A stretch of 40,368 nt of DNA from contig JAQSWV010000024.1 of the NCBI GenBank assembly GCA_029266455.1, forward strand, positions 1 to 40,368, in the 5' to 3' direction. The stretch is from Nocardioidaceae bacterium (GTDB lineage: Bacteria > Actinomycetota > Actinomycetes > Propionibacteriales > Nocardioidaceae). The position numbers and the translations under genes were made by a program. Below the pieces are notes generated by a model. The model saw nothing but the letters and a program-made list of their open reading frames with translations, had not been told where the DNA came from and did not search any database. Shown here one piece after another: positions 10,283-19,039 of the stretch (positions are counted from its first letter, which is position 1; each line of letters starts with the position of its first letter).

Positions 10283-11650
10283 ATGGCGCGCGTGGACGAG
10301 CCCCCCGGACCGAGCCGACGACCCCGGCGCCGGCTGTGGAGGGCCGCGGCCATCGTGCTCGCGGTCGTCGTGGCGGCGGCAGGCGTCCTGGTCGTCTCCC
10401 CGACGGCCGGCCCTGACCTGCTCGACCGCCTGCTCGGAGAGACCGATGCGACCCCGGCCGCGACGAACCCGAGCGAGCCGACCACCGGACCCGAAGCCTC
10501 CGATCCCGGCCCTCCAGAACCTCCAGGCGCGAGTCGGGACCAGCTGCTGAGACCAGCGCAGCTGCCTCGCCTCGATCCGCGGACCTCGTGGCGAGTGGCC
10601 GGCGAGGGGGGCGCCATCGCCTCGGTCTGCCAGCCACGCCCGACGGCCCGCCCGCGCCCGCAGGGCCTTCTCGTCCGCAGGTACGTGGCCGACTCCGGGC
10701 GTCCGCAGCGAGCCGTGCAGACCGTCGAGGTGGCCCGGCGCCCGGCGGGAGCAGCGGCGGCGTACCGGACGATGATCGGCTGGTATGCCGGCTGCCAGGC
10801 GCCACGCCTGCAGCTGATATCGAGCTTCCTGGTCGACGCGCGCAACGGCCGCGGCGATGTGCGGATACTGGTCCTGCGCAGGTGGTCGCAGCCGGTGCGG
10901 ACCCTCACGGTTGCCGTGGCCCGCAGTGGTGTGGCCACGACCGCGCTGGTGCACGAGGTCAGCCGGGCGGTCGGCCCCGGCGCGATGGCCATGGCGCGCA
11001 GCATGTCCCGCGCGCTGGACCGACTGTGCCCGACCACCGGTGGCGGCTGTGGGAGCCAGCGGCGACCGGCCCCTGCGCCGCCGCCTCCCACCGGCGAGGT
11101 GCCGGGCTTCCTCGGCGTCGTGGACCTGCCTCCTGTGGACGGCCTGAATGCCGTCTGGGCCGGGACCGCGCCGATGCGCGCCACCGGTCTCAACCCTGCG
11201 GCGACGCTGTGCGACGACGCCGACTTCGGGCGCCGGGCGTTCACCCAGGTGCGGTCGCGGACGTTCGTGGTCCCTGAGTCAGACCTGCCGCAGCGCTTCG
11301 GGCTCAGCGAGACCGTCGCGCGGGCGACCCGTCGAGGGCTGGCACCCGCCTTCACCGAGAAGGTGGCAGCGCGGGTCGCCGGCTGCCCCGACCGGGAGCT
11401 GTCCGCGCGCATCCGCCGTCACGACACGGTGCGGTCCGGCGACGTGCGGGGCCATGCGTGGGCGCTGACCTTCGAGGTCTCGGAGGGCGTCGAGGTCGCG
11501 TACCGGCTCGGGCTGGTGCGCCGGGGCACCAGAATCGCCCAGCTGTCCTTCCTGGGCACGCCCGAGGCGGACATCGGCGCCACGGCGTTCGCCGGGCTGG
11601 TGCTTCGCGCGGGTGAGCGGCTGCGTGAGCTCGACGAGGTGCCGCGGTGA
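10283..11650 (+). CDS. Membrane-anchored protein with duplicated extracellular domain
   Basis: 455 residues, function not recognised. A basic N-terminus (SRRPRRRLWR) is followed by one transmembrane helix (about 20-39), a Thr/Pro/Glu-rich linker (50-85), and two related extracellular domains (about 85-250 and 280-450). Each domain has an alpha/beta pattern and contains a Cys near its start and another later (Cys116/Cys171 and Cys310/Cys368). They are separated by a Pro-rich linker (260-272). The layout resembles the PknH-type extracellular sensor fold of actinobacterial proteins, but this is inference. The ATG is supported by GAGG about ten bases upstream. The upstream part of the frame lies antisense to DUF6350 and is not used. 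Confidence 0.8.
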   Translation: MARVDEPPGPSRRPRRRLWRAAAIVLAVVVAAAGVLVVSPTAGPDLLDRLLGETDATPAATNPSEPTTGPEASDPGPPEPPGASRDQLLRPAQLPRLDPRTSWRVAGEGGAIASVCQPRPTARPRPQGLLVRRYVADSGRPQRAVQTVEVARRPAGAAAAYRTMIGWYAGCQAPRLQLISSFLVDARNGRGDVRILVLRRWSQPVRTLTVAVARSGVATTALVHEVSRAVGPGAMAMARSMSRALDRLCPTTGGGCGSQRRPAPAPPPPTGEVPGFLGVVDLPPVDGLNAVWAGTAPMRATGLNPAATLCDDADFGRRAFTQVRSRTFVVPESDLPQRFGLSETVARATRRGLAPAFTEKVAARVAGCPDRELSARIRRHDTVRSGDVRGHAWALTFEVSEGVEVAYRLGLVRRGTRIAQLSFLGTPEADIGATAFAGLVLRAGERLRELDEVPR

Positions 11651-11657
11651 CGCCCGT

Positions 11658-11686
11658 CCGCTGAGCACAGCGGTCCGGCTCAGCGG
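11658..11686. terminator. Bidirectional hairpin between converging genes
   Basis: Perfect 9-bp inverted repeat CCGCTGAGC / GCTCAGCGG with an 11-base loop. It lies between the end of the gene at 10283-11650 and sucD and includes the sucD stop codon (11680-11682). There is no T-tract on either side, which is common for actinobacterial terminators. Confidence 0.6.
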
Positions 11687-12564
11687 GACCTGACGATCTC
11701 GCGCATCAGCCGGGCGGTCTCGCTGGGGGTCTTGCCGACGCGGACACCGGCTTCCTCGAGGGCCTGCTTCTTGGCCTCGGCGGTACCGGACGAGCCGGAG
11801 ACGATCGCGCCGGCGTGTCCCATGGTCTTGCCCTCGGGGGCGGTGAATCCGGCGACGTAGGCGACGACGGGCTTGGTGACCGTGTCGGCGACGAACTCTG
11901 CGGCCCGTTCCTCGGCGTCGCCGCCGATCTCGCCGACCATGATGACGGCGTCGGTGTCGGGGTCGTCCTCGAAGGCCTGCAGGCAGTCGATGTGGGTGGT
12001 GCCGATGATGGGGTCGCCCCCGATGCCGACCGAGGTGGTGAACCCGATGTCGCGCAGCTCGTACATCAGCTGGTACGTGAGCGTGCCCGACTTGCTCACC
12101 AGGCCGATGCGGCCCGGGCCGGTGATGTCGGCCGGGATGATGCCCGCGTTCGACTGACCGGGAGACGCGATGCCCGGACAGTTGGGCCCGATGATGCGGG
12201 TGGTGCCCTGCTGCTCGGCGTGCGCCCGGAACACGGCGGTGTCATGCACCGGCACGCCCTCGGTGATGACCACGACCAGAGGCATGGCGGCGTCGACCGC
12301 CTCGAGAACGGCGTCCTTGGTGAACTTCGGCGGGACGAACGCGACCGACACGTCGGCGCCCGACTCCTCCATCGCCTCTGCCACGGTGCCGAAGACCGGG
12401 AGCCCGGTCCCGTCGATGTCGACGGTCTCCCCGGCCTTGCGCGCGTTGACCCCCCCGACGATGGTGGAGCCCGCCGCGAGCATCCGCCGGGTGTGCTTGA
12501 GGCCCTCGGAGCCGGTCATGCCCTGCACGATGATCTGGCTCTCGCCGGACAGGAAGATCGCCAT
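11680..12564 (-). CDS. sucD: Succinyl-CoA synthetase alpha subunit
   Basis: 294 residues. With SucC, interconverts succinyl-CoA and succinate with nucleotide phosphorylation in the TCA cycle. The N-terminal CoA-binding Rossmann domain contains [10 protein letters not shown], followed by GGVNARKAG and GPNCPGI. The phosphorylated catalytic His lies in the C-terminal [13 protein letters not shown]. It begins six bases after the sucC stop and has an AAGGG about ten bases upstream of the ATG. Confidence 0.97.
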   Translation of the reverse strand: MAIFLSGESQIIVQGMTGSEGLKHTRRMLAAGSTIVGGVNARKAGETVDIDGTGLPVFGTVAEAMEESGADVSVAFVPPKFTKDAVLEAVDAAMPLVVVITEGVPVHDTAVFRAHAEQQGTTRIIGPNCPGIASPGQSNAGIIPADITGPGRIGLVSKSGTLTYQLMYELRDIGFTTSVGIGGDPIIGTTHIDCLQAFEDDPDTDAVIMVGEIGGDAEERAAEFVADTVTKPVVAYVAGFTAPEGKTMGHAGAIVSGSSGTAEAKKQALEEAGVRVGKTPSETARLMREIVRSR

Positions 12565-12570
12565 CTGTCG

Positions 12571-13755
12571 TCAGCCCTTCTGCACGCCGGCAGCGGCGAG
12601 CTCGGCCGCGCGCGCGGCGGCCCCGTCCATGGTGTCGACCCGCTCCACCCCGCCCAGCCCGGCCTCGTCGAGGATGCGCCTGCCCTCGTCGGCGTTGTTG
12701 CCGTCCAGGCGTACGACCAGCGGCTTGGTGACCGGCTCGCCCCGCTCCTCGAGCAGCCGGAACGCCGTGACGATCCCGTCTGCGACCGCGTCACAGGAGG
12801 TGATGCCGCCGAAGACGTTGACGAACACCGAGTACACGCCGGGGTCGCCCAGCACGATCTCGAGCCCGTTGGCCATCACCTCGGCGCTGGCGCCACCGCC
12901 GATGTCGAGGAAGTTGGCCGGCTTGACCCCGTGCTCCTCACCGGCGTAGGCGACGACGTCGAGGGTCGACATGACCAGTCCGGCTCCGTTGCCGATGATG
13001 CCGACCTGCCCGTCGAGCTTCACGTAGTTGATGTCCTTCTCCCGGGCGAGCCGCTCCAGCGGCTCGGCGGCCTCGACGTCGTCGTACTCGTCGTGCTCGG
13101 GGTGGCGGAAGCCGGCGTTGTCGTCCAGGGTGACCTTGCCGTCGAGCGCCTCGAGGGTGCCGTTGCCCAGCTTGGCCAGCGGGTTGATCTCGACCAGGCT
13201 GGCGTCCTCCTCGATGAACACCTTCCAGAGCTTCAGCACCATGTCGACGGCCCGGTCGGCGATGTCGTCCGGGAAGCCGGTCCGGGCGACGATCTCCCGC
13301 GCGACGGCCTCGTCGACCCCGGTCACGGGGTCGATCGGCACCTGGGCGACGGCGTCCGGGTTCGTCCGAGCGACCTCCTCGATCTCGACCCCGCCCTCGA
13401 CGCTGGCGATGCAGAGGTACCCGCGGCGCGCCCGGTCCACGACGAACGAGAAGTAGAACTCGTCGGCGATGTCGGCCGTGGGGTCGACCAGCACCCGGTG
13501 CACGGTCAGGCCCTTGATCTCCATGCCGAGGATGTCGGCGGCGCGCTCGGCGGCCTCGGACGGGCCGTCGGCCAGCTTCACACCACCCGCCTTGCCGCGT
13601 CCGCCGGCCTTGACCTGCGCCTTGACCACGACACGCCCACCCAGCTCCTCGGCCGCGGCCCGTGCCTCGTCCGGCGTCGTCGCCACGATCCCCAGGGTCA
13701 CCGGTACGTCGTGCTTGGCGAACAGCTGCTTGGCCTGGTACTCCATCAGGTCCAC
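12571..13755 (-). CDS. sucC: Succinyl-CoA synthetase beta subunit (ADP-forming type)
   Basis: 394 residues. The ATP-grasp domain is N-terminal ([33 protein letters not shown]), with the metal-binding SLVEINPLA. The C-terminal CoA-ligase domain has [19 protein letters not shown] and NVFGGIT. The GTG at 13755 is taken as the start because an AAGGAC lies about nine bases upstream and the [10 protein letters not shown]-terminus is typical; an in-frame ATG nine bases later is the alternative. Confidence 0.96.
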   Translation of the reverse strand: MDLMEYQAKQLFAKHDVPVTLGIVATTPDEARAAAEELGGRVVVKAQVKAGGRGKAGGVKLADGPSEAAERAADILGMEIKGLTVHRVLVDPTADIADEFYFSFVVDRARRGYLCIASVEGGVEIEEVARTNPDAVAQVPIDPVTGVDEAVAREIVARTGFPDDIADRAVDMVLKLWKVFIEEDASLVEINPLAKLGNGTLEALDGKVTLDDNAGFRHPEHDEYDDVEAAEPLERLAREKDINYVKLDGQVGIIGNGAGLVMSTLDVVAYAGEEHGVKPANFLDIGGGASAEVMANGLEIVLGDPGVYSVFVNVFGGITSCDAVADGIVTAFRLLEERGEPVTKPLVVRLDGNNADEGRRILDEAGLGGVERVDTMDGAAARAAELAAAGVQKG

Positions 13756-13832
13756 GGAAAGACGTCCTTGTCCACTGAGAGGGGCCGGCAGGCCGGCGCT
13801 GACGGCGGACCTGACTGTAGCCCCGAGGCAGG

Positions 13833-14819
13833 ATGGGCGCCGTGACCCCCTCCGGCGGCAGCGGCCAGCCGCGGCCGCCCGTCCCGGCGCGCACGGTTGT
13901 CGTGGACACCGGTGACGTCACCCTGAACGCGACGCTGCACGCCGCCGGTGACCTGCCCGGCGATGCCCCGGTGGTCGTCGCCGTGCACGGCTACCCGGAC
14001 ACCCAGGAGGTCTGGGACCTCGTCGTGTCCGAGCTCGCACCGGACCACCTGGTCGTCACCTACGACGTCCGCGGCGCCGGTCGCTCAGGTACCCCGCACG
14101 AGACCCGCGGATACCGGGCCGAGCGCCTCGTCGACGACCTCGTCGCCGTCCTCGACACGGTCGTGCCGGAGCGACGTCCCGTGCACCTGGTCGGGCACGA
14201 CTGGGGGTCGGTGCAGCTGTGGGACGCCGTGTGCAACGAGGAGACCGATCCACGCCTGCAGGGCCGGATCGCGTCGTTCACCTCCATCAGCGGGCCCTCG
14301 CTCGACCATGTCGCCGCGTTCGTCCGCCACGCGCCCGTCGCCCAGGTGCGCGCGCAACGCCGGCGTTCCCGGTACGTGCTGGCGCTGCACGTGCCCGTCC
14401 TCCCCGGACTCGCATGGCGGCACCTGGCCGGTCCCCTGCGCCGGCGGCTGGCACGCGCCGAGCGCCTCACTTGCGCCGACGGGCCCAGCGGCCACTGGGC
14501 GGAGACGCTCGGTGCCGACGGGGCTCGGGGTACACGTCTCTACCGGGCGAACATCCGCCGGCGGATGCGCAACCCCGGACCGGGGCGCACGCGTGTGCCG
14601 GTACTCGTGGTGGTGCCTCGCCAGGACCGCTTCCTCACCCCGGCGCTGCTGCGCTGGGGTTCGGCCGCCGGTCCGGTCGAGTGTGTCGAGGTGGAGGGCG
14701 GTCACTGGCTGCCCCGGACGTCGCCGCGAGGTGTCGCCGAGCTGGTCCGGAGGTCGGTCCGGCGGGGCCGGGGTGGCGGGTCGGGTGTGAGCCGCCGCGA
14801 CGGGGACCCGCGGCACTGA
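13833..14819 (+). CDS. Alpha/beta hydrolase (epoxide hydrolase-like nucleophile)
   Basis: 328 residues. An alpha/beta hydrolase fold is visible from the oxyanion segment [13 protein letters not shown], the nucleophile elbow VGHDWGS with Asp in the nucleophile position as in epoxide hydrolases and haloalkane dehalogenases, the acid PRQDRF, and the catalytic His GGHWLPR. A similar domain is often fused in front of a short-chain dehydrogenase in actinobacteria; here only the hydrolase part is present and the C-terminus is a short basic tail. A GTG nine bases downstream (13842) has AGGA eight bases before it and could be the real start. It is divergent from sucC. Confidence 0.87.
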   Translation: MGAVTPSGGSGQPRPPVPARTVVVDTGDVTLNATLHAAGDLPGDAPVVVAVHGYPDTQEVWDLVVSELAPDHLVVTYDVRGAGRSGTPHETRGYRAERLVDDLVAVLDTVVPERRPVHLVGHDWGSVQLWDAVCNEETDPRLQGRIASFTSISGPSLDHVAAFVRHAPVAQVRAQRRRSRYVLALHVPVLPGLAWRHLAGPLRRRLARAERLTCADGPSGHWAETLGADGARGTRLYRANIRRRMRNPGPGRTRVPVLVVVPRQDRFLTPALLRWGSAAGPVECVEVEGGHWLPRTSPRGVAELVRRSVRRGRGGGSGVSRRDGDPRH

Positions 14820-14885
14820 CCCCGTACCCGTACTCGTACCGCTGCCCCGTACCGGTGGCCGGGGACCCGCTGGGCCCGGCGAGCG

Positions 14886-15296
14886 TCAGCTGCCGACCTG
14901 GGAGCTGGCGTCCGCGACGTTCTCGTCGACCCAGGTGGCGATCTCGGTGGTGGTCGCCCCGGGCGTGAAGATCGTGGAGACGCCGATCTCACGCAGCTGC
15001 GGGATGTCGTCCTCGGGGATGATCCCGCCGCCGAACACGACGATGTCGGTGGCGTCACGTTCCTCGAGCAGCGTCAGGATCTTGCGGAACAGCGTCATGT
15101 GCGCGCCCGAGAGGACGGAGACGCCGATCGCGTCCGCGTCCTCGGCAAGCGCGGCCTCGACGATCTGCTCGGGCGTCTGGTGCAGGCCGGTGTAGATGAC
15201 CTCGTTGCCCGCGTCCCGCAGTGCGCGGGCCACCACCTTGGCCCCTCGGTCGTGCCCGTCCAGGCCCGGTTTCGCCACCACGATCCGCTTCGGCAC
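14886..15296 (-). CDS. Stand-alone cobalamin (B12)-binding protein, small mutase-subunit type
   Basis: 136 residues from a GTG. The whole protein is one B12-binding domain: [17 protein letters not shown] carries the DxHxxG motif with His15 as the lower axial cobalt ligand. [10 protein letters not shown] and [11 protein letters not shown] are the dimethylbenzimidazole-pocket loops seen in methylmalonyl-CoA mutase and isobutyryl-CoA mutase small subunits. Length and order match the IcmB-type small subunit that sits near pcrA and sucC in Streptomyces. No mutase large subunit is in this window. The frame is open upstream to 15389, but that N-terminus is not family-like. Confidence 0.88.
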   Translation of the reverse strand: MPKRIVVAKPGLDGHDRGAKVVARALRDAGNEVIYTGLHQTPEQIVEAALAEDADAIGVSVLSGAHMTLFRKILTLLEERDATDIVVFGGGIIPEDDIPQLREIGVSTIFTPGATTTEIATWVDENVADASSQVGS

Positions 15297-15410
15297 GTGG
15301 GGACAGTACCCGAACCCGGACCGGAGGGACACCGCAGCCGGCCCGTCGGTGGCCGTCTGAGCCCGTCCACCATGAGCGGACGCCCACACGTCGCCAAGCC
15401 GTCAATTAGT

Positions 15411-15449
15411 CGTTCCGTCACCGTTCCGTTATCGTTCCGCGGGGTTCCG
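15411..15449. promoter_or_regulatory. Four helically phased CGTTCCG repeats upstream of the M23 gene
   Basis: CGTTCCG occurs at 15411-15417, 15422-15428 and 15433-15439, and GGTTCCG at 15443-15449. The start-to-start distances are 11, 11 and 10 bp. Repeats on one face of the helix, 90-130 bp before a cell-wall hydrolase gene, suggest cooperative binding of a regulator. MtrA-type control of M23 peptidases is known in actinobacteria, but the assignment here is inference. Confidence 0.5.
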
Positions 15450-15537
15450 GCTCCCGAGATGCACGTGAACTGTCCCAGACCGTGACATCGCGGCCGCAGC
15501 CAGCATTCCCACTCCCGACGAGAGGTGAGGTCGACGC

Positions 15538-16491
15538 GTGCCGAGTTCCGACCCCGGCCGTTCTGCCGGCCGACGGCAGGTGCGGATGCCGGCCCGGCAC
15601 CGCCGGACGCGACCCTGCCCGACCCATCGCGCCGGCCCGCCGCGCGCCGCCGGGCTCCGACGCTGGTTGCGCGGGCCGGTGGTGACCGGGCTGGCAGTCG
15701 TCGCGACCTGCGTCGGGGTCGCCACGGCTGCCGCGAGCGGTGGCGGCACCACCGATGCCGCCGGCTCCGCGTCGTTGCAGAGCCTGGCGTCGGTGGTGCC
15801 GGCCGCCCCCCTCACCGGTTCCGGCTCCGCAGCGGCGGCCCAGGTGGCGGGCGGCTCCGCGACCGGTGCACCGACCGGCCGGACCGGTGGCCCCGGCGCG
15901 TCGGCCGGCTCCGGCCCCGGCGACATCTCGGCATTCCTCGCCTCGCGCCGCGACGACGCTGTCTCTCAGGTCAGCCGTGGCGACGTTCGCTCCGGGCTGC
16001 AGCAGCAGGCGGAGGTGCAGGCACGCCAGCGCATCGAGGCACTCGCCCGGCTGACCGACAAGGCGGAGGAGCGCGCGGATGAGCTGGCCGCGGCCCGGTG
16101 GGTGCTCCCGATCTCCCGCTACAACCTGACCGCCACGTTCGGTGAGAGCAGCTACCTGTGGTCGACGGTGCACACCGGGCTGGACTTCGCCGCCTCCGAG
16201 GGCGCCCCCATCGTCTCGGTGGCCACTGGCAGCGTGACCTCGACCAAGTACGACGGCGCGTACGGCAACACGACGGTGGTGACGTCCGACGACGGCACCG
16301 AGATCTGGTACTGCCACCTGTCCTCGCAGACGGCCCAGCGTGGCGAGGTGGTCGCCGCCGGCGACCCCATCGGGGCGGTCGGCTCCACCGGGAACGTGAC
16401 CGGTCCCCACCTGCACCTCGAGGTGCGCCCCCGTGGCGGTGACCCGGTCGACCCCCTCGCCGAGTTCGTCGCCCACGGCATCCGGCCCTGA
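15538..16491 (+). CDS. Secreted/membrane-anchored M23 (LytM) metallopeptidase
   Basis: 317 residues. A basic N-terminus is followed by a hydrophobic segment (about 47-66, signal anchor or uncleaved signal), a Ser/Gly/Ala-rich linker (70-130), a short coiled coil (150-186) and a C-terminal LytM domain. Zinc ligands are visible: HTGLD (His212, Asp216) and HLHLEV (His291/His293), plus the active-site YCHL (His260). Peptidoglycan endopeptidase or amidase-activator activity is expected. The GTG start has AGAGGTGAGG (15521-15530) seven bases before it. It converges with pcrA, as in the conserved actinobacterial arrangement. Confidence 0.92.
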   Translation: MPSSDPGRSAGRRQVRMPARHRRTRPCPTHRAGPPRAAGLRRWLRGPVVTGLAVVATCVGVATAAASGGGTTDAAGSASLQSLASVVPAAPLTGSGSAAAAQVAGGSATGAPTGRTGGPGASAGSGPGDISAFLASRRDDAVSQVSRGDVRSGLQQQAEVQARQRIEALARLTDKAEERADELAAARWVLPISRYNLTATFGESSYLWSTVHTGLDFAASEGAPIVSVATGSVTSTKYDGAYGNTTVVTSDDGTEIWYCHLSSQTAQRGEVVAAGDPIGAVGSTGNVTGPHLHLEVRPRGGDPVDPLAEFVAHGIRP

Positions 16492-16551
16492 TCCGGAGCA
16501 GCTCCACCAGGCCGCAGCACCGGGCAGCACCGGGCAGCGGCAGGTGCGTCG

Positions 16552-18945
16552 CTACAGCTTCTGTACCGGCGCGTAGCGCAGGAGCAGGCGCTTGACCCCC
16601 GCTGAGCCGAAGTCCACCGAGGCGACGCTCCGGTCGCCGACGCCGTCGACGGCGACGACCGTGCCGAGCCCGAACGAGTCGTGCGCGACCCGGTCACCCG
16701 GACGCAGCGTGGGGATGGACCGCTCCGACGAGCCAGCACGTCCTCGCGCCGGCGAGGGCCGCGCGACCGGCCGGGACAGCGGGACGGCTCCACCGCTCCA
16801 GCGGGTCTGGTCCGCCTCGGTCCGCCGCCAGTCGATCAGCTCATCGGGCAGCTCGTCGAGGAAACGGGACGCCGGGTTGTGCTGCGGTGCGCCCCAGGCA
16901 GACCTGACCGTGGCGCGGCTGAGGTAGAGCCGCCGCTGCGCCCGGGTGATGCCGACATAGGCGAGCCGGCGCTCCTCCTCGAGCTCGCGGGGGTCACCGA
17001 GCGAGCGCAGGTGGGGGAAGACGCCGTCCTCGAGCCCGGACAGGAAGACGACCGGGAACTCCAGACCCTTGGCCGTGTGCAGGGTCATCAGCGTCACGAC
17101 CCCGCCGCCCCCGTTCTCGCCGTCCTCGCCGTCTGCCGGGGCGTCCGGGATCTGGTCGGAGTCGGCCACCAGCGCGACGCGCTCCAGGAAAGCGCCCAAC
17201 GAGCCCGGCTCGACGGGGTCGTCGTCGGCCCCCGTCTCGGTGACGTCGGCGGCCTCGGTGACGAACTCGCGGGCCACGGCGACCAGCTCGGCGAGGTTCT
17301 CGACGCGGGTCTCGTCCTGCGGGTCCTCGGACTGCTCGAGCTCGGCGAGGTAGCCGCTGCGGGTCAGCACCGCCTCGAGGACCACGTCGGCGGGCTCTCC
17401 CACGTCGACCAGCAGCCGCAGGTCGTCGATCATCTCGACGAAGGCGCGTACCGCGGCGACCGAGCGGGTGGCGATGCCCGGTGCCTGCTCGACCCGGTGC
17501 AGCGCCTCGAAGAATCCGATGCGCTCACGCTCGGCCAGGGCGGCCACGCACGCCTCGGCCCGCTCGCCGATGCCGCGCTTGGGCACGTTGAGGATCCGGC
17601 GCAGCGAGACGGTGTCCCGCGGGTTGATCAGCGCCCGCAGGTAGGCCAGCGCATCCTTGACCTCGCGCCGCTCGTAGAACCGCAGTCCGCCGACCACCTT
17701 GTACGGCAGGCCGACCCGGATGAACACCTCCTCGAACACGCGGCTCTGCGCGTTGGTGCGGTAGAACACGGCGACCTCGCTGGGCCTGGCCAGCCCCTCG
17801 TCGGCCAGCCGGTCGATCTCGTCGGCGATGAACTGCGCCTCGGCGTGCTCGTCGTCGGCGACGTACCCGACGAGCAGGTCACCGGCTCCGGCGTCGGTCC
17901 ACAGCCGCTTGGCGTTGGGCCGGGCGTTGCGTGATATCACGGCGTTGGCCGCGGTGAGGATCGACTGCGTCGAGCGGTAGTTCTGCTCCAGCAGCACGGT
18001 GCGGGTGTCGGGGAAGTCGTTCTCGAACTCGAGGATGTTGCGGATGTTGGCGCCGCGGAAGGCATAGATGGACTGGTCCGAGTCACCGACGACCATGAGC
18101 TCCCCAGGGGCCACGGCGGCCGGGTCGGGCGTACCACCCGCGCCCGGACCTCCCGCGGGGTCGGGGGCACACAGCTCCCGCACCAGCGCATACTGCGCGT
18201 GGTTGGTGTCCTGGTACTCGTCGACCAAGACGTGCCGGTAGCGACGGCGGTACGCCTCGCGCACGTCGGGGAACCCCTGGAACAGGTGCACGGTCGTCAT
18301 GATCAGGTCGTCGAAGTCGAGGGCATTCGCCTCGGTGAGCCGTGCCTGGTAGCGGGCGTAGGCGTCGGCGTACGCACGTTCGATGTCGTTGTCGGCCCGG
18401 CGGACGGCGTCCTCGGCGTCGCGCAGCTCGTTCTTCTGGTTGGACACCCAGTGCTGCACGGCCCGGGGTGGGAAGCGCTTGGGATCGAGCTCGAGGTCGC
18501 GGCAGACCATCGTCATGAGCCGCCGGGAGTCGGCGTCGTCGTAGATCGAGAACGACGACGAGAAGCCGAACCGCTGGGCCTCCCGGCGCAGGATGCGGAC
18601 GCAGGCGGAGTGGAAGGTGGACACGGTCATCAGGCGCGCCCGGCCGCCGACCAGGGCGGCGACCCGCTCCCGCATCTCGGCGGCGGCCTTGTTGGTGAAC
18701 GTGATGGCCAGGATGGATCCCGGGTGGGCACCCCGCTTCGAGATCGTCCAGGCGATCCGCCGGGTCAGCACCCGCGTCTTTCCCGATCCCGCACCGGCGA
18801 CGACCAGCAACGGGCTGCCCTCGTGCACGACGGCCGTGCGCTGGGAGTCGTTCAGTCCCTCGAGGAGGGTCTCCGGGTCGGGCCTGCGCTTCCGGGCGGC
18901 GGCAGCGGTCGGGGCGACGGTGGGCACGGGGAACGGCGCAGTCAT
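16552..18945 (-). CDS. pcrA: ATP-dependent DNA helicase PcrA/UvrD1
   Basis: 797 residues. Superfamily 1A 3'-5' DNA helicase in nucleotide excision repair and replication. Walker A is GAGSGKT (51-57). Other motifs are FTNKAAAEM, VDEYQDTNHAQ (motif II), GDSDQSIYAFRGA (motif III), EQNYRST (motif IV) and TLHTAKGLEFPVVF (motif V region). The C-terminus (PGDRVAHDSFGLGTVV to the end) is the PcrA Tudor-like domain that contacts RNA polymerase. Length is normal. The ATG at 18945 lacks a strong Shine-Dalgarno. Confidence 0.97.
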   Translation of the reverse strand: MTAPFPVPTVAPTAAAARKRRPDPETLLEGLNDSQRTAVVHEGSPLLVVAGAGSGKTRVLTRRIAWTISKRGAHPGSILAITFTNKAAAEMRERVAALVGGRARLMTVSTFHSACVRILRREAQRFGFSSSFSIYDDADSRRLMTMVCRDLELDPKRFPPRAVQHWVSNQKNELRDAEDAVRRADNDIERAYADAYARYQARLTEANALDFDDLIMTTVHLFQGFPDVREAYRRRYRHVLVDEYQDTNHAQYALVRELCAPDPAGGPGAGGTPDPAAVAPGELMVVGDSDQSIYAFRGANIRNILEFENDFPDTRTVLLEQNYRSTQSILTAANAVISRNARPNAKRLWTDAGAGDLLVGYVADDEHAEAQFIADEIDRLADEGLARPSEVAVFYRTNAQSRVFEEVFIRVGLPYKVVGGLRFYERREVKDALAYLRALINPRDTVSLRRILNVPKRGIGERAEACVAALAERERIGFFEALHRVEQAPGIATRSVAAVRAFVEMIDDLRLLVDVGEPADVVLEAVLTRSGYLAELEQSEDPQDETRVENLAELVAVAREFVTEAADVTETGADDDPVEPGSLGAFLERVALVADSDQIPDAPADGEDGENGGGGVVTLMTLHTAKGLEFPVVFLSGLEDGVFPHLRSLGDPRELEEERRLAYVGITRAQRRLYLSRATVRSAWGAPQHNPASRFLDELPDELIDWRRTEADQTRWSGGAVPLSRPVARPSPARGRAGSSERSIPTLRPGDRVAHDSFGLGTVVAVDGVGDRSVASVDFGSAGVKRLLLRYAPVQKL

Positions 18946-19039
18946 GTCCTGGTCAGCCTACGGCCGGGCGGCGACGCCTGGCGGAGGGCGTGCCGGTGCG
19001 GAACCGTTGGGGGACCAGCGCATCCCGACCGGGGTCGCG

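Noticed and set aside
8303-10954. Minus-strand open frame of 883 codons across purN, DUF6350 and the upstream gene
   Set aside because: Arg/Gly/Ala-only composition and in a different frame from purN and DUF6350, which show family motifs.
11815-13845. Plus-strand open frame of 676 codons antisense to sucD-sucC
   Set aside because: Mirror of two well-supported genes; no family features.
16515-16534. Direct repeat CAGCACCGGG x2 between the M23 and pcrA genes
   Set aside because: Only two copies in a GC-rich convergent gap; no dyad or coding meaning.
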